64,000 nucleotides of DNA, from the NCBI GenBank assembly GCA_032690845.1, contig CM064426.1:63712631-63776630 (forward strand), read 5' to 3'. The position numbers and the translations under genes are program-made. Below are positions 22,279 to 35,249 of the stretch, one piece after another. The DNA is from Eleusine coracana subsp. coracana. Taxonomy: Eukaryota > Streptophyta > Magnoliopsida > Poales > Poaceae. Every line of letters starts with the position of its first letter. Position 1 is the first letter of the stretch. The notes below the pieces were generated by a model that saw nothing but the letters and a program-made list of their open reading frames with translations, did not search any database and had not been told where the DNA came from.

Positions 22279-25200
22279 TCACAAGCGAGGCTTCACGGTG
22301 TTAGGGTTGTCCAACGAACTTGCAATTGCTCGGAACTTATCATCATCCACTGAAAATACGGAAAGTATTGTTTAGTTGCTGCTAGTGGGGATCAGTATAA
22401 CTGTACATACTAGTTATGCAGAATTCATCTGGACAGATATGGTGCTTAAACTTGAAAGGTACCATCGGTTGCATCCAATCAAAGATCCGGTAGTTGAAAT
22501 ATCGACTTATTGCACTATTCAGCTATTCTTTCTAAGCAACAGACAAATTAGGAACCCAACAAAATGCAAATCCAATGACATTGAAACTTGGCAAAAGAAA
22601 CATATTGAGAAGAAACCTATATCTGCACCTGTGCTCAAGAAAGTGGTTTCCAAAGTTTGACGAAGCATGAAAAATGACATACAAGTTGAACTAATTTTGC
22701 AGAAATTATGATGGAAGCAAATGTTGCTCTTTGGACAAACCTTACTAGCTAGGTCTTGGTCAGAACAATATCACGCATCAACCTATCTGGAGCTGTGTGG
22801 AGTCATTGGAGAAATGATGTAAGGTGTACTAATGATTGCCTCTCAAATAAGAAAATGACAAGGAAACAAAAGAAGTACCTGGCATGCCCGTGAAATGCTC
22901 AAATTGACCCATCGCTTGTCTTATAAACATCTCCAGGCCACTAACAACAGTGGCTCCGCGTTCTGCAGCTTCACGAAGAAGTCTCGTCTCTTTTGGTGTG
23001 TAGACCGCATCAAAGACAACAGCGTAGGATTTAAGTGCTTGCTGCAAGGTTATCATTTAGCATTATGAGAAACCTGAAAGGCAGTATATACCAGTTACAA
23101 TTGGCACTAAATTAAGAAAGCAAGTTTAAGACCTTAGACAGAGGAGTTTCATTGACATTAGGATGCATTCCAATGGCTGTTGTATTTGCAAGAATCATCC
23201 CTTCCTCTGGATGGTAGTTTTCTAGTTCCTCCAGAGTCAAAGCAGGCCCACCAATTAAGTTGGCAAGATCTTCGGCCCGTTCTGGAAAGTCAAAAAAACT
23301 TTGACTTCTTAGCATTATGCATATTTCTCAAACACGTTTTTATATTATTGTAACAGCACAATCAGTGGTTATAAGTTTCAGATAAAGACATTCTATTACA
23401 GGAACACAATTCAAAAATGCACAACCCAATGAGTTGCATGTTATATAAGCATATGCTAGTGTATAGGCTGGGTGAAATTTGTCTGTTTAACAACAGAGGT
23501 CTAAGACTGAAATAAGTATGATCTAAAAGATAACAGGTACAGCTGTTTTTTATAAGCAGTGCCATGTAGGACCCATAATGATGCTGCATTTTTATGACAA
23601 CAAAAAGTACAATCGAAATGATTTCAATGCAACAGCACAAGGTATATCTGCTTTAAACATCAGACACTGTAAATATTCAATGTGGAGAGTTTGCTATCAT
23701 GTGTCGCATGAAAACAGTGCAGATCTATGATCAAGGCAGAAGGGTCCAGTAGAATGCATACCAAAAGTACGGTTTGCAATTACAACTCTTGCTCCCTTCT
23801 CTTTTGCACCATATGCTAGTGCTTTTCCTGCACCACCAGCCCCGATAACAACGAAAAGCCTTCCGGCCAGTGGGGAAGTGGTCGGATCTGTTGGTTGTGA
23901 TGCTGTGAATAGATCCAACGGGCAATTAAATCTTCATATTACTCACTACTCAGCAATAATGAAATAATGCTATAAAGTAAAGGCATGTAGAAACCTCGTA
24001 TTCCATCCTCAATAGCAGAAATAGCGCCAACATAGTCCGTGTTGTAGCCCACAAGTTTCCCATCAGGTCTTCTTATGATTGTATTAACAGCTCCAATGTC
24101 CTGAGGAAAATGTCATATTTCCAAATGTTACTCCAGGTGTGTTAAAAGGTTCATCAATCCATTAAACGTCCAGAAAAAATATGTGGAATTACATTACCCC
24201 AGCAACAGGATCAACTTCATCACAGCACCTAACTGCAGCTTCTTTATGCGGAATCGTGCAACTGCAGTGAAAAAGGCCAGGTTAGATATGGAGAATAGAT
24301 TAATTATTGAATACACAAAAGAATAAAAATACCATTACAACATATTATTCAGCCCACCAAGATTGAGTACCTGAAACCAGCAAAGTCTGGTGAAGAGTAG
24401 GTGCTAAGAAATTTAGACAAGTCATCCACCAAAAAGGGCACATACACAGCATTGAACCCCACTGATCTGAAAGCTTCATTATGCAAAATTGGGCTTTTAC
24501 TATGGCCAACTGGCTTTCCAATGATACCGAAGACCTTAGTATCTGGGCCTATCGCCCTAATATTGTACAGATTTATCAAGTCTGCTGCTGTTGGCTGTCC
24601 AGGTGCAGATTCTTTTCCTTTTCCGAGAGTCCCAAAAGTAAGGTATCCACCATATTTCGGGCAGAGAACCCGAGAAATGAAACCTCTATCATTCATCACC
24701 AGCCCAATGATCGGCACTTGATGTTCCTAATTAATTATCAAAATACAAGATTATATGAACTAAGAACATGTTGAAGAAACTTTGAAACTAAGCATGGACT
24801 TCAATACATGCACATTTCTCAATGTATAGCTAAATCACAGATAAAATATAATTTCCAGTATGTTTGTATCAGGAAGAAAGAGCCAAGCAAATAAAAAAAA
24901 AACTCAACCGGTGAGAGAAAAACTGCCCCCACGGCATTTAAATTAAGAAGAGCCCAACTGGAGCGTGGTCAAGAAAGCTCATGAAAGCAAACTCCCTTTT
25001 CAATGTGAGGGTCCGCCCCCTCTGGATTAGATCTTTACCCGTGCTTTGAGCTCAGCCCATAGACCAGGATTCGGCCCCCACAAGTCAGTTCAACTTGTGT
25101 GCATGACAGAGTTTTACTATTGCGTGGATGGCGTGGAAATGTAAATAATTGATAAATTCTAGGGCGCAATTAAGTCTACTTATCCAGTTATACTCCATGT

Positions 25201-27291
25201 TTAATCCCCAGCAGTACCAGTGGTTTATCCTCATACAAGTGACAGATTCTGGGCACAGAAACAACACTTGAAGTTTCTAATTGGGACTCTAATATTCATC
25301 TCTAGATATCCAGTCACTCAACAAAAGATTTCTATTTCCGTCCCTGCATGGTACATCTTACTTGCCAGAGATTTGGAGTTTACCCGCTTGTTTTCAGATA
25401 CCAGAGCACTATGAATTTCAAGAATTTTTTTCAAAAGGAACATTAGTAACGAATTTCATGAATCTTTTTAAAATCGATGTTAATGACAACAAAAGCTTAG
25501 AACTGATTGAGACCTTCACGGTCAATATTATCATAGCAACCCTAGAGTAAGGGCCAACAGCAGATTGCATGCTAGCTAACAATATTTAGATAGACCAAAC
25601 TGTTTACGCAAAATGAAATGTAGTTACATTGATGCATGATACTCCTCCGGTCTGAAATTCCTGTCGTTTCAGACAAGGAAAATGAACTAGGAATTCATGT
25701 CTGAACGACAGTGATAAAAGAATGGAGGAGTACATATATATAACTTCAATATAATCAGAAGTTAAAGGCACCTGGCAATGTACAAGTATTTGAAACATTC
25801 TTGCCACATCAACAATTTCAGTAGCAGTTGTTGCGATTTTCACAATGTCAGCCCCTGTTGCTTGTATCTGAGCAACCAGATTACCAAGCTCCTCTGCTGA
25901 TGGAGTGTTCTCGTAATTATGGGATGAAACTATAAGTTTACAACTTTCAGGTTTCTTCCCAGATAGAAGTTTCATAAATTTGTCAGCAACCTGCACAACA
26001 TGATTACTGTGAACAACTGCCATAGTTTCAGTAGTTTATAAGGAACAGGTCATTGAATAGGGATGGTAATCAAATTAACAATTCACCAGCTTATGACGAG
26101 GTTTAACTTAGTGGCTCCCTCAATTCAGTTCAAAACTTAATGGCAATGGCATAAGATTCAGTTCCATTTATTTGTATCCCATGTGTCAGATAATTAAATT
26201 CCCTAGCACTGCACTACACAGTTAGACAAACAAATCCCATTTTACCAAGGTTAAAGAGACATGCTAATTGCAAAAAAATCAAATGAAAAAAAAAGATTCC
26301 TTTGGCAATCATCATTGTAGTGTTTTCTTCAGGCCCGCTCCCTAGATTGTAAAGAAATGCAGGCAGCACCAAGACACCAACCTTGAGTTCGATATCGACG
26401 TACTCAGCCCCCAGCTCCATTGCCAACATAAGTGCCTCGAATCGCGGCTCATCTTCGCCATCATACTCGCCTCCTTCCCACTTGGGCCTGCGCAAGCAAA
26501 ATCAAGCAACATACTTAGCTTAGGACCTTTGCAATTGTCCTGAAATGCTCATACCAAATGGATCAGACAAACACGAATTGTTCCAATGAGGGAAAAGTCT
26601 ATTTTATTTCCCCGAACAATTCACTTTGTCTAATTTACTCCCTAAATAAATTTTTGGCTCAATTTACTCTCTGAAACAACTCAAATTGGTGCAATTTACT
26701 CCATGTTGTAATTTGTCCTTTTTGTTTCTCTTTGTACCAAGATTAAATTGAGCCAAGATTAAATTGAGCTCTATAATTAAGGTAGTATTAGATATTATTA
26801 AATTGTTTGAGGGAGTAAATTGTTTGAAGGAGTAAATTGGACAAAGTTGATTGTTCGGGGGAGTAAAATGACCCTTCCTATGATTATTCAAATGCAATAC
26901 AATCCAAACTAAAAATCAAATTTTCACTCAATTGTACTAGTTATGTTCTCTCCGAATGCGGCAAGACGCTCCCTCACGCGAGAAGGAAGGACAAAATCCC
27001 CCCAACCGGGGGCGGGGCGGCCAGGCCCAGGCGGACCCACCTGTAGGTGACGAGGGCCGGGAGCGGGCGGGGCTCGGCGAGGAGGAACGGCAGGTCCCGG
27101 CGCGGCGCGAACCCGGAGAGGCGGTCGAGCCGGAGCTCGGCCACGTCGGCGCCGATCGCGGCGGCGGCGGCCAGCTCCGCCGCCATTTCCCGCGGTGCCC
27201 GCGCCGTCGCCGGCACGCAGACAAGCGTACGCGGCCGCGCGACAGCCGCGGCTGCCGGGGTCACCGCTGACACCGACATCGCCGTAGCCAT
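22279..27291 (-). CDS. Bifunctional 3-dehydroquinate dehydratase / shikimate dehydrogenase
   Basis: This enzyme catalyses the third and fourth steps of the shikimate pathway toward aromatic amino acids. Ten exons run 27291-27041, 26487-26382, 25990-25772, 24726-24371, 24261-24198, 24100-23995, 23902-23762, 23281-23133, 23041-22879 and 22349-22279, joining in frame to 541 residues. The amino half is a type I dehydratase: VAELRLDRL, SSHNYENTP (catalytic His near 143) and ADIVKIATTA (Schiff-base Lys near 170). The carboxy half is the dehydrogenase: GHSKSPILHNEAF, CTIPHKEAAV with catalytic Lys, GYNTDYVGA with catalytic Asp, and NADP site VIGAGGAGKALAYGAKEKG then IANRTF. The leader before the first domain is only about 20 residues, short for a plastid transit peptide, so localisation is uncertain. 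The exon 4 acceptor adds Glu-His-Gln before the conserved VPIIGLVM. The introns contain a Stowaway MITE and a foldback element. Confidence 0.95.
25642..25730. mobile_element. Stowaway-like MITE, 89 bp, in a DHQD/SDH intron
   Basis: Left end CTCCTCCGGTCTGAAATTCC and right end GATAAAAGAATGGAGGAG are imperfect inverted repeats, with TA on both flanks (25640-25641 and 25731-25732). Most of the element is stem, with a paired AACGACAG/CTGTCGTT core. Confidence 0.8.
26588..26880. mobile_element. Foldback MITE with long inverted repeats in DHQD/SDH intron 1
   Basis: The left arm contains CCCCGAACAATTCACTTTGT and CTAATTTACTCCC. The right arm has the inverted counterparts GACAAAGTTGATTGTTCGGGG and GGAGTAAATTGG. 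The arms are about 55 bases with several mismatches. A target duplication could not be fixed, so the superfamily (Mutator-like or other) is open. Confidence 0.7.
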
Positions 27292-27814
27292 CGGGGAGGT
27301 GGTGAGGTTGGTGCCTTGGTGGGAGATGGAGGAGGGCCAAGGGCGAGGGGTTTAACAGCTGACGGCCTGCTTGGTTGGTGGTGGGCTGACTGGGTTGGTG
27401 AAGCTACGTGGCGCGTTGCAATTGGCTGATGCCGTGTTCCACGGAAGGCAGAGCAAGGAGATAGGACTTGAGTTTGATTAAAAGCGAAAAGGATGTGAGC
27501 GTATGTTCACATGTCTGCAATGGACATAGTCTGCAGAAATCCCTAACAGGGACAGGATCTAGTATTCAGTTTGATAGAACCAATGTGCGAAGGGTCACAA
27601 GATTGCTTTGAAAACGTCATTTCTCAAGTAGTTCAAAAGATTAGCACACTTGTGTAAAATATGTTAAGACATGTGAACTTCATAACAATAGGACAAAATT
27701 TTAGCTGGGACAGAATTATAATTGATATTTTGTTGTGCTATGTGTCACCTACTCAGCCTAGATGTGTGTTCTGCAGTTTATTTGGTTGATCTTAACAAAT
27801 ATATTCGTTTCTTA

Positions 27815-28135
27815 GGATCTAAATTTTAGTGTTGTTATATCAATCATTTAAACACTAAATACAATGATTATATATAAAGTAAATATGAAACTAATTACAT
27901 AGTTGGATGCTAATTTATAAGATAAATCTATTAAGCTTAATTAAGGTATCATTAGGAGATATTTACTGTAGCATCATATTATTTAATCATGACCTAATTA
28001 GTCTTAATAGATTTGTCTCATCATTTAAAGAATAGGTTATGAACTAGATTTTATCAGTAATCTATATTTAGTACTTTAATTAGTATCTCAATATTCAATG
28101 GGACAGATCTAAAAATTAGTGGGTAGGAAACAGAT
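27815..28135. mobile_element. MITE, same family as 12655-12966
   Basis: It shares in order AGGATCTAAATTTTAGTGTT, GAGATATTTACTGTAGCATC, CCTAATTAGTCTTAATAG and TTTGTCTCATCATTTA with the copy upstream of the AspRS relic. It is AT-rich, non-coding, and lies between the DHQD/SDH promoter and the plastid-type gene. Confidence 0.65.
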
Positions 28136-28647
28136 ACACCCATAATCAACCATGCCTATACATTGATTACAAAAGAATTTTGTAAAACAGCTACACTCCG
28201 GCCCAGATTCTGTCACTCTTAATGGCAACAAACAAAATGTTTAGCCCCTCATGTGTAGTTCTGCCGACATATAAAGTGAAATATGCACTCCCACTGATCT
28301 TCTTTTTTTTTCCTGACACTAGGACAAGAACATTAGCTCGTTTTGAACTAAACTTCTTGTACTAATAGTGTCATCAAAAAAGAATGGAGAGACTAGTTTT
28401 CTACATTGTATCGAAATAGGACTGGTTTTTTGAAATTTATGCTATTGCTACTCTCCAAAGTTCAACTGATAAACAATTATTTTGAATCATCGCCATTTCC
28501 TGGAAATAATAACATTGTTCAGGGTCAGTTCATTCTTTAGAGAAACAATGTAGCGACTGTAGAACCACAAAATTTTCTGAACTAAACAGCTTCGCCATTC
28601 ATGAACAATTGCTCCGGACCAATCTAATTCAATATCACAAACCATCT

Positions 28648-29656
28648 TCACTCTTCAGACAATGACTCCATCTTCTGTGTGATCAGTCGTATTGCAGCGT
28701 TGGCGGCTGAGAAGGCACCATGGAAGCTCTCTCGGTACGACAGCTTCTCCAGATCACTGATCATCTTCATCAAGATCTCTCCCACATCGGACTGCCCCGC
28801 TGTCAGGGACTCATGGTACGACCGTGCAGCAGTCCTGCTGATGTCCACGTTGGCCGGCTCCGGGCAGTACTCGTCGTCAAGCCACTTGTGCAGTGTCTCC
28901 CTCAGCCATTCGGATTCCTGGCGATCAAATGCAGATAGAGGTGATAAGATCAGTGTACCTGGATCCATAATGTTAACATGTAACATGTTGCCAAGTATTG
29001 TCGTACTCAGCGATTTGTGCCTAATGGTTACAATTTACATCCAAAATTATGAGAAGCTGCAAAATAAAGTGAGCTTTATAGTTGCACCAAATGGGTTTCA
29101 GTTTCGGAAGAAAAAAAATTGTCAGCTGTAATGCATGTTCACACCACCTCTCTGCTAGTGATAGCCCTGTTCAAGGCATAAGAAATGCAATCAGCCAATC
29201 AAACTTTCAGAGGTTGTGAATTCAATAATGTTAGAAGCAACAAAAGAAAATGTGCATTGAAATGACGGGTCAACGAGGAATGCGAGCAACTAGAAGCTCA
29301 CACTATCTGAATTCTATACAGTAGGAACTGACCCATCACACTATCTAAAGATATTTGGAAGGGATGAGAAATCAGAGGAAAGGTGGGATCTTAAATCCAA
29401 CCTGCGCGGCACCTGCGGGCGTGAGCCAATAATCAGGCACCCTCAGCTCCTGCACGCGGTTGTCCCGCTCCCCACTGGAAGCTCCGGCGGCGGCAAGGAG
29501 ACGCGCCGGCGGAGGAGAGGCTCGGACGGCGGCGGGGGCCGGGAATCCGGAACAGTGGTTGGGGAAGACGAGGAAAGGTTGCGCCTTCGTGGCAAAGGTA
29601 GGGCCACGGCCATGGCGGAGAGGGAGAGGAGCAGCTACGGAGGTAGAAGATGACAT
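28648..29656 (-). CDS. Small plastid-type protein of unknown function
   Basis: Two exons, 29656-29402 and 28917-28648, join in frame to 174 residues. The first about 60 residues are rich in Ser, Ala, Pro and Arg with almost no acidic residues, like a chloroplast transit peptide. The mature part contains RVPDYWLTPAGAAQESEWL and a charged, probably helical region (ETLHKWLDDEYCPEPANV, then SYHESLTAGQSDVGEILMK). It ends in an AANAAIRLITQKMESLSEE tail. No membrane segment or catalytic motif is visible. I recall similar uncharacterised plant proteins but can name no function. The retained intron would also read as an open frame with an internal Met, so splicing matters. Confidence 0.75.
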
Positions 29657-30333
29657 TTTTTCCCCCTTCGGTTTTCGATTCCTATAATTTCATCTGTCTA
29701 TAAAATCCTTCCTCGTTTCATTTGATAGAGTTGTTGGGACTTTCAGGAATTGGGTGGCCACAGTTTTTTCGAGGGATGTGGAATGAATGTTGTAAGGAAA
29801 CCGTTTTTCATTTCCAGAGAAATAAAGAAAAATTTATTAAATTTTTTTGTTCATTGTCATGTCTGTTCAAAACATGAATTGATACGTGGATTACATTACA
29901 GCTGAATATTGCAAATAATCTACCACAAAATTGTGGGCACTGAAATTCATAAATCTGCCGAAGTTGGGGCCACCAAAATTCATAAATCTGTCCCAAGTCT
30001 ACAATTACATCCTCTGACCTGACTTATGACTATCATGAACAACTATCTGACTTTTCAGAAAACCAAAATAGGCAGGCAGTGACACTCGGTACAAAATACA
30101 ATTTGTGAAAGGTTTACATGGTCTTATTTGCTCCATGCAGCCTCTAGAGAATGCAATTTAACCTCAACAACATCAATACAAAATCTCATCTTGAATGATC
30201 AAGAAATAGCGACAAAAGGGTAACATGAATAATTGAACATACAACAGCGATTGAATGAATGTTGTGTCCATCACAAGATCCATAGAGCCAGATGACCCTC
30301 CATCTCCGAAAGGACCAGCAAAATAAGTTTTGC

Positions 30334-32782
30334 TTATGGAGCCTTCTCTGTCACAAGCTTTTCGATGAGGTTGGCCGCATCCTGCACGGTTGCAATGTCC
30401 TGTGCACTTGTTTCATCAACCGTGATGTTGAATTCCTCCTCGAGGCCCATCACAATCTCAACCTGCAGCAGAAAGTCGGTTTTATTATTAGGACATTGTA
30501 TTTATGGAGTTAAAGCATTTTCATAAACTGGGATTACCGTATCTAATGAATCAGCACCAAGCTCAGAGAATTTTGATTCTCCTGTGACAGCAATCCCGTC
30601 AGCAAGGGCCAGCTGCTTTTTTACAATTGAACAAACCTTGTCGACCGTCTCTTGCTTAGCCTGCTCAAGAAAGGAATGAACAATGCTACTTCAGTCAGTG
30701 TCGACAAGTCCAAGGAAAAATCCAAATAGCTTTCAAGAATCAGGTAGCATTCCTCACATATCCAGCTATTTTACACTTCAAGACATAATACTAAAATATT
30801 TCAATCTTTATTCAACTAACTACATGGTGTTATCAATTTTGTACAGTTTTTTGGTCTACAAGAAAACCATTGTTGCTTAACCATCCCATGGTAGGATATA
30901 TCACAAAAAATGCGATGACAAATTGTTTGCAACTGGAACAGACAAGGTTAGCAACAAGGAATAAAGTGATGCATACCGAGCAGCAAATCTTAAACCTGAG
31001 GGGACTTGATCTTGACCGGATAGAAACAAAGTTCATCTTCTGGCTTTGAAAGGAAACCAAGCTCCGACTCGAAATAACATTTGTGACCTGAAATGCTCAA
31101 GAAAATGTCCCTGTAACTCAATTGTTCATAAGCACAAAAAGAGTAGTACAAATTAGGAAGAATGGTAATTGACATCAAAACAAGATTGCCATAGTACACA
31201 TGCTGCAAAAATCCTTTCTCAGAGACGCTAAAGTTTCCTATTGGGTGTCTCAACCAAATAATCAACCAAAAGATATGTCATGGAAATTCGTTCTAAAATA
31301 ATCTTAACCATAGTTTTTAAAATGCTGAGGCGACCTGTGGCAACTAGGGTGTGCCCTGCTGTGCTGCCTAGGCGACAAGTCAAGGTTCTGGCACTGTGGT
31401 GACCTGGGGACACCTGGGTGTCTAGGCGAGGTGTTACCTTAAAAACCAGGATCCTAACAACATGTACATTATCAACACAGCAAAGTGAAGCTGATAGAGC
31501 CAACAAATTTCATTGATAATACAAATTTGTTATGTTCATCAAGCTCGTTCCCATGAACTCCAACACAAGTTAGCTACTAGCTGGTTTGGAATTTCAAATG
31601 ATAGGATATGTTATATTTCTTTATACCATCCCATGCAAGATTGAAAAAAAAATAATTACAAGCTGCAAGGAAAAAAAAACTTGCTCAGCACTATAAACTT
31701 TTCAAGAACTGATCTGGCACAGGGATTTGAAACATCTGAACCAGGAAATCAGTGCAATACACAAGGATCAAGATGCAACTACACATAAATCGGAAGTTTC
31801 AAACCAGGCCTCATATCAAACCAAGTGTGTGGAACCCAAAGACATCGGGAATCCCATGATGAAGGACACTCCAGGTCAGGCAAGAAGCACGTGAAGGGTA
31901 CACTTGTAACAAGAAAAGTGCATTTTCTATTCTGTAAACACACCGAAATCGATGTGGAGATGCAAAGCAGTGTTAAAGAAGTGTCTCTTAACTTCAGCAA
32001 GATCTGAAGCATGTACTGTCATTTGGTTTGATTGGTGACCCCCCTAGAGCTTTTCTATTTTCTTCTGGACTGGGTTAATTGATTACAATACTAAGTAATA
32101 CCACAGAAAAGCTGTATGAACCATCTATAAGAACTTTGGAATCTCTGCAGTCTGCTCCAAAATATGCAAAACCTCAGTGCTTCCTCACAATTACATTTGC
32201 AAGTTCTCCCAGTATTACACATTTACAACATCGGTTTACCTCCTTACTTACTACTACAGTTCAAGGTTTTGACGTTAATTGGAAGGCAAGTCTAATTGTA
32301 CTGGTTGCAGCTCAAATTGATGTAACTGCTTTATTTCATCACATAAACATGTAAAGCACTGATCCAAGTTAATCTGTGCTCAAGCAATACTAACCATACG
32401 CAGATTTCTCAGAAAAGATTATGCCAAGCTACAGAACCAAGATCCGCGCTACGAGCCTATGAAGCAGCGAAGGAATCTCGTCACGGATTCTTTAAAGCGT
32501 TCGGTCAGCTCGAATCTAATCACTAATCACACCAAGAAACTGAATCAAAACCAAGAAATCATCCCAAAGCTTCACCCGCAACAAAGGCATGCATCCACCA
32601 AATCACTCAAGAACATCATGGATCATAAAAAATCCAAGAGCTTACGAATCTTTAACCGTCTCCTCAAATCAAGAAACAGTACGTAAGTTGGCAGGGCAAG
32701 AAGTAAGCACCTGTCCGGAGGCCCGTCGCCGGGAGGCGAGCGGCGAGAAGGATACGGAAGCGGCGGCTAGGGACTGAGCCAT
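30334..32782 (-). CDS. Acyl carrier protein, plastid type
   Basis: ACP carries growing acyl chains in plastid fatty-acid synthesis. Four exons run 32782-32711, 31087-30977, 30660-30538 and 30462-30334, joining in frame to 144 residues. Residues 1-61 form a Ser/Arg-rich transit peptide split over two exons. The mature domain begins near AKQETVDKVCSIVKKQL. The 4'-phosphopantetheine site is LGADSLDTVEIVMGLEEEF, with Ser near residue 99. The end is AANLIEKLVTEKAP. The GADSLDTVEIVM signature is that of plant plastid ACPs. Introns 1 and 2 are long (about 1.6 kb and 0.3 kb), and intron 1 holds a small foldback repeat near 31.3-31.45 kb. Confidence 0.95.
31300..31455. mobile_element. Short foldback (MITE-like) in ACP intron 1
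   Basis: The left end TAGTTTTTAAAATGCTGAGG and right end GGCGAGGTGTTACCTTAAAA are roughly inverted. The interior has paired CCTAGGCG and GTCTAGGCG pieces. Ends and target duplication are unclear. Confidence 0.4.
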
Positions 32783-34867
32783 GAGCTACTACTATCTGAG
32801 ATCGAAGGCGGCGGAGAAGGGTCGTGGTGGTGGTTGGGTGCTCTGCTTCCTGGGAGGCGGTGAGGTAAGCTAACAGGTAGAGGTGGCTGCGGCCTGCGGG
32901 TGAGGAGATAAATAGATAGGCTTGGGATAAAGCGTCCGAAACAGCAGCTGACGCACCTTGCTGTCATACTCCACCCAGAAAACGGGAAATGGGAAATACT
33001 ATTTGGATTTTAGCTTGTTAGTGACATGATGCTCAGCGAGGTTTTGCATGATAAGGATGTTTCAACCGATTTTAAATCTTATTAGTGTTATTTATAAGAT
33101 TCTGATGACGAGTAGGAAAGGGCCGATGTCTTTTATGAGTACCTCATACGACGAAAAAATTTAGTTTATCACGTCTTTTCCTTTTCAGTTAAAAAATGAG
33201 CTTTCCTTTCATCTATTTTCAAAATGGTAACATTTTTTTTTCGAATCCTTTATATATAATCAATTTGGTCTCATTGTTCTTGTTCCATCTGAAACTTGGC
33301 CGAAATCTTCTAAAATTAGTGTCACTTTGTAGTTACCGTCATTATTAACACAATTACCTCCATGTATGTTATTGTAGGTAAGGAGAGTTGTATCAGATCA
33401 CCACTTATGAGGAAAGTTGAGGGTGGCCTAGAGCCATGATTCATAATTATCGCCGCTATCACCTCTTGTAGAGGTTAGATGCCAATGATATAGGCAATGA
33501 GCGAGAAGGTCGAACATTAGGACCTCTTTGGTGCATTTGTTGAAGGCACATTATAGAGTTGCAAGCATTATATCAATAAAAGCTCAATGTTGCTTCACCA
33601 TTATTAGTTGTTGACTCAGCCTTTTTTCTTTTTTGAGAATTTGATTGTTTTGGATAACTTGAAACTTTTATTAAGTGAAATAATTTTGATTCTATTTGAG
33701 AGTTGAAACAAAATTGACTTAAATTAAGAAAATTGTCTTAGTTCAAATAAATTTTGACTCAAACTTAACTTTGTGATTTGAAACATTTGAGTTGATTTTG
33801 TTTGGAACATTCATTGAGGATAAATATTTTCGTTTTATTTTATTTGGATTTTTACCATAAGATATCTTCTTGGTTTTAATAAAGTAGGAGTAGGAAGGAC
33901 AATTAAACATGTTTTATAGATAGTGGATGGTGTTTCAAGATGATGTGAAAATAGGTAATATAAGTCTACAATATAAAGAATATAACAAAGTAAGGAGAAA
34001 AAATGATCTATTTGCCGCATGACAATCAGTTTTAAAAGCTTACAAAAAACGGACCGATACAATATTTAATAGCTCCAGTGTTTTTCCTATTTGCCATTCT
34101 TTGCTCTTTTTCTTTTTATTTCCAATCTCATATTCTTGTCCTTCCACTAAGCGGAGAGGAACTCTACCAACGAGGATGTTGGAGGTAGGTAGGTCACCTC
34201 CTGTCCTCTACGAGGATGACGCGCAATCTCCATCGCTAGGAAGGAAGCGCCAAATTGAGCAAGTGAAAGTTGCATTGGCGGCGATGGCGAAATCAAAGAA
34301 TGGTACTACATCATATCTTCCTTTTAGCCCTTATTATTTAGTTATAACTAGATTTGTTTATATTCTTCAACTTGAGGTGAAATGATTCCGGATCTAAGCT
34401 GAAAATATCAAATTGGATCAAATAAAATATTTTGGATCTAGAAATTAGAAGATCATGTGAAATCCTCACTCAGGTAAATATGAATATAGTTAGATCTCGT
34501 TAAAAATGTATCAGATCTAGATGAATCATATACAAGTACATGTAAACTGCATATGTATCAGATCTAGATAAATTATATACAAGTACATGGAAACTGCATC
34601 TAAAAGTTAGATAGAAATTTTTAAAAGAAAAGAAAAGGTTGTTTTCTAGATGATGACTTTTCTGCTCTTACTGTATGACATCAGCATCATAGATCTAATT
34701 TGGAAGAACAATGTGTGGATTTTTATTTGTCTGGGTATTGAGTTTTTTCAGGATTTTTTTTTGAGGGATCGAGGGTTTTTGAGGTGATTTTGTGTATGTG
34801 GAAACAGCCTAGCTGAACCTATACAAAGTGGGCTGAGCAGCTGAACCCTGCCTAGATTAAACTGGGA
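32783..34867. other. Intergenic region between ACP and RTF1
   Basis: This is the divergent promoter space of about 2 kb, AT-rich in its middle. A 60-codon frame starting at the ATG at 34184 (MLEVGRSPPVLYEDDAQS) has mild coding composition, but I can assign no family and it lacks a convincing gene structure. A 47-bp tandem duplication lies at 34507-34600. Nothing else is supportable. Confidence 0.5.
34507..34600. repeat. 47-bp tandem duplication
   Basis: Units at 34507-34553 and 34554-34600 share TGTATCAGATCTAGAT and TATACAAGTACATG with a few mismatches. Confidence 0.85.
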
Positions 34868-35084
34868 TTGGGCCATCTTTACAGGCTACAGCCTTTTACG
34901 GCCCACCCTTATCTCCTTTTCTTCTTTCTTCTTCCGTCTTCTTTTTCCTACACTTCGTCGAGCCGGTTTAGGGCCGGCGCTCACTCCTCCACCGGCGCCT
35001 TCCGACAACTCGCCTCCGCTGCCGGCGCCCGTGGATCACCAGCGACGAATTGTCATCCTCTCCTACGCCGACCAAAGTCTTCAG

Positions 35085-35225
35085 GTGCGTGTCATCTTCT
35101 TCCTTCTTTCCGGGGTCTCGGACTGGCTGTTCTTCCTAGATCCAGAACGGACCTCCGTTTCTCGATTTTCCGATCGGTCGTGACACGGCGAAAATAGGTT
35201 TTTTGACGTGGTCGTTTCTTCGTAG
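35085..35225 (+). other. Intron in the RTF1 5' UTR (predicted)
   Basis: The donor CTTCAG/GTGCGT at 35084/35085 and acceptor CTTCGTAG/GGGTC at 35225/35226 fit a leader intron just before the ATG at 35250. The coding part of the gene has no intron. Confidence 0.55.
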
Positions 35226-35249
35226 GGGTCTTGAAGAACAGCCTCCACC

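Noticed and set aside
26924..27355. GC-rich frames overlapping DHQD/SDH exon 1
   Set aside because: Shadow frames of the true exon, which alone gives the type I dehydratase start.
34184..34385. Short ORF MLEVGRSPPVLYEDD as a gene
   Set aside because: Mildly protein-like but short, isolated and without family match or splice structure.
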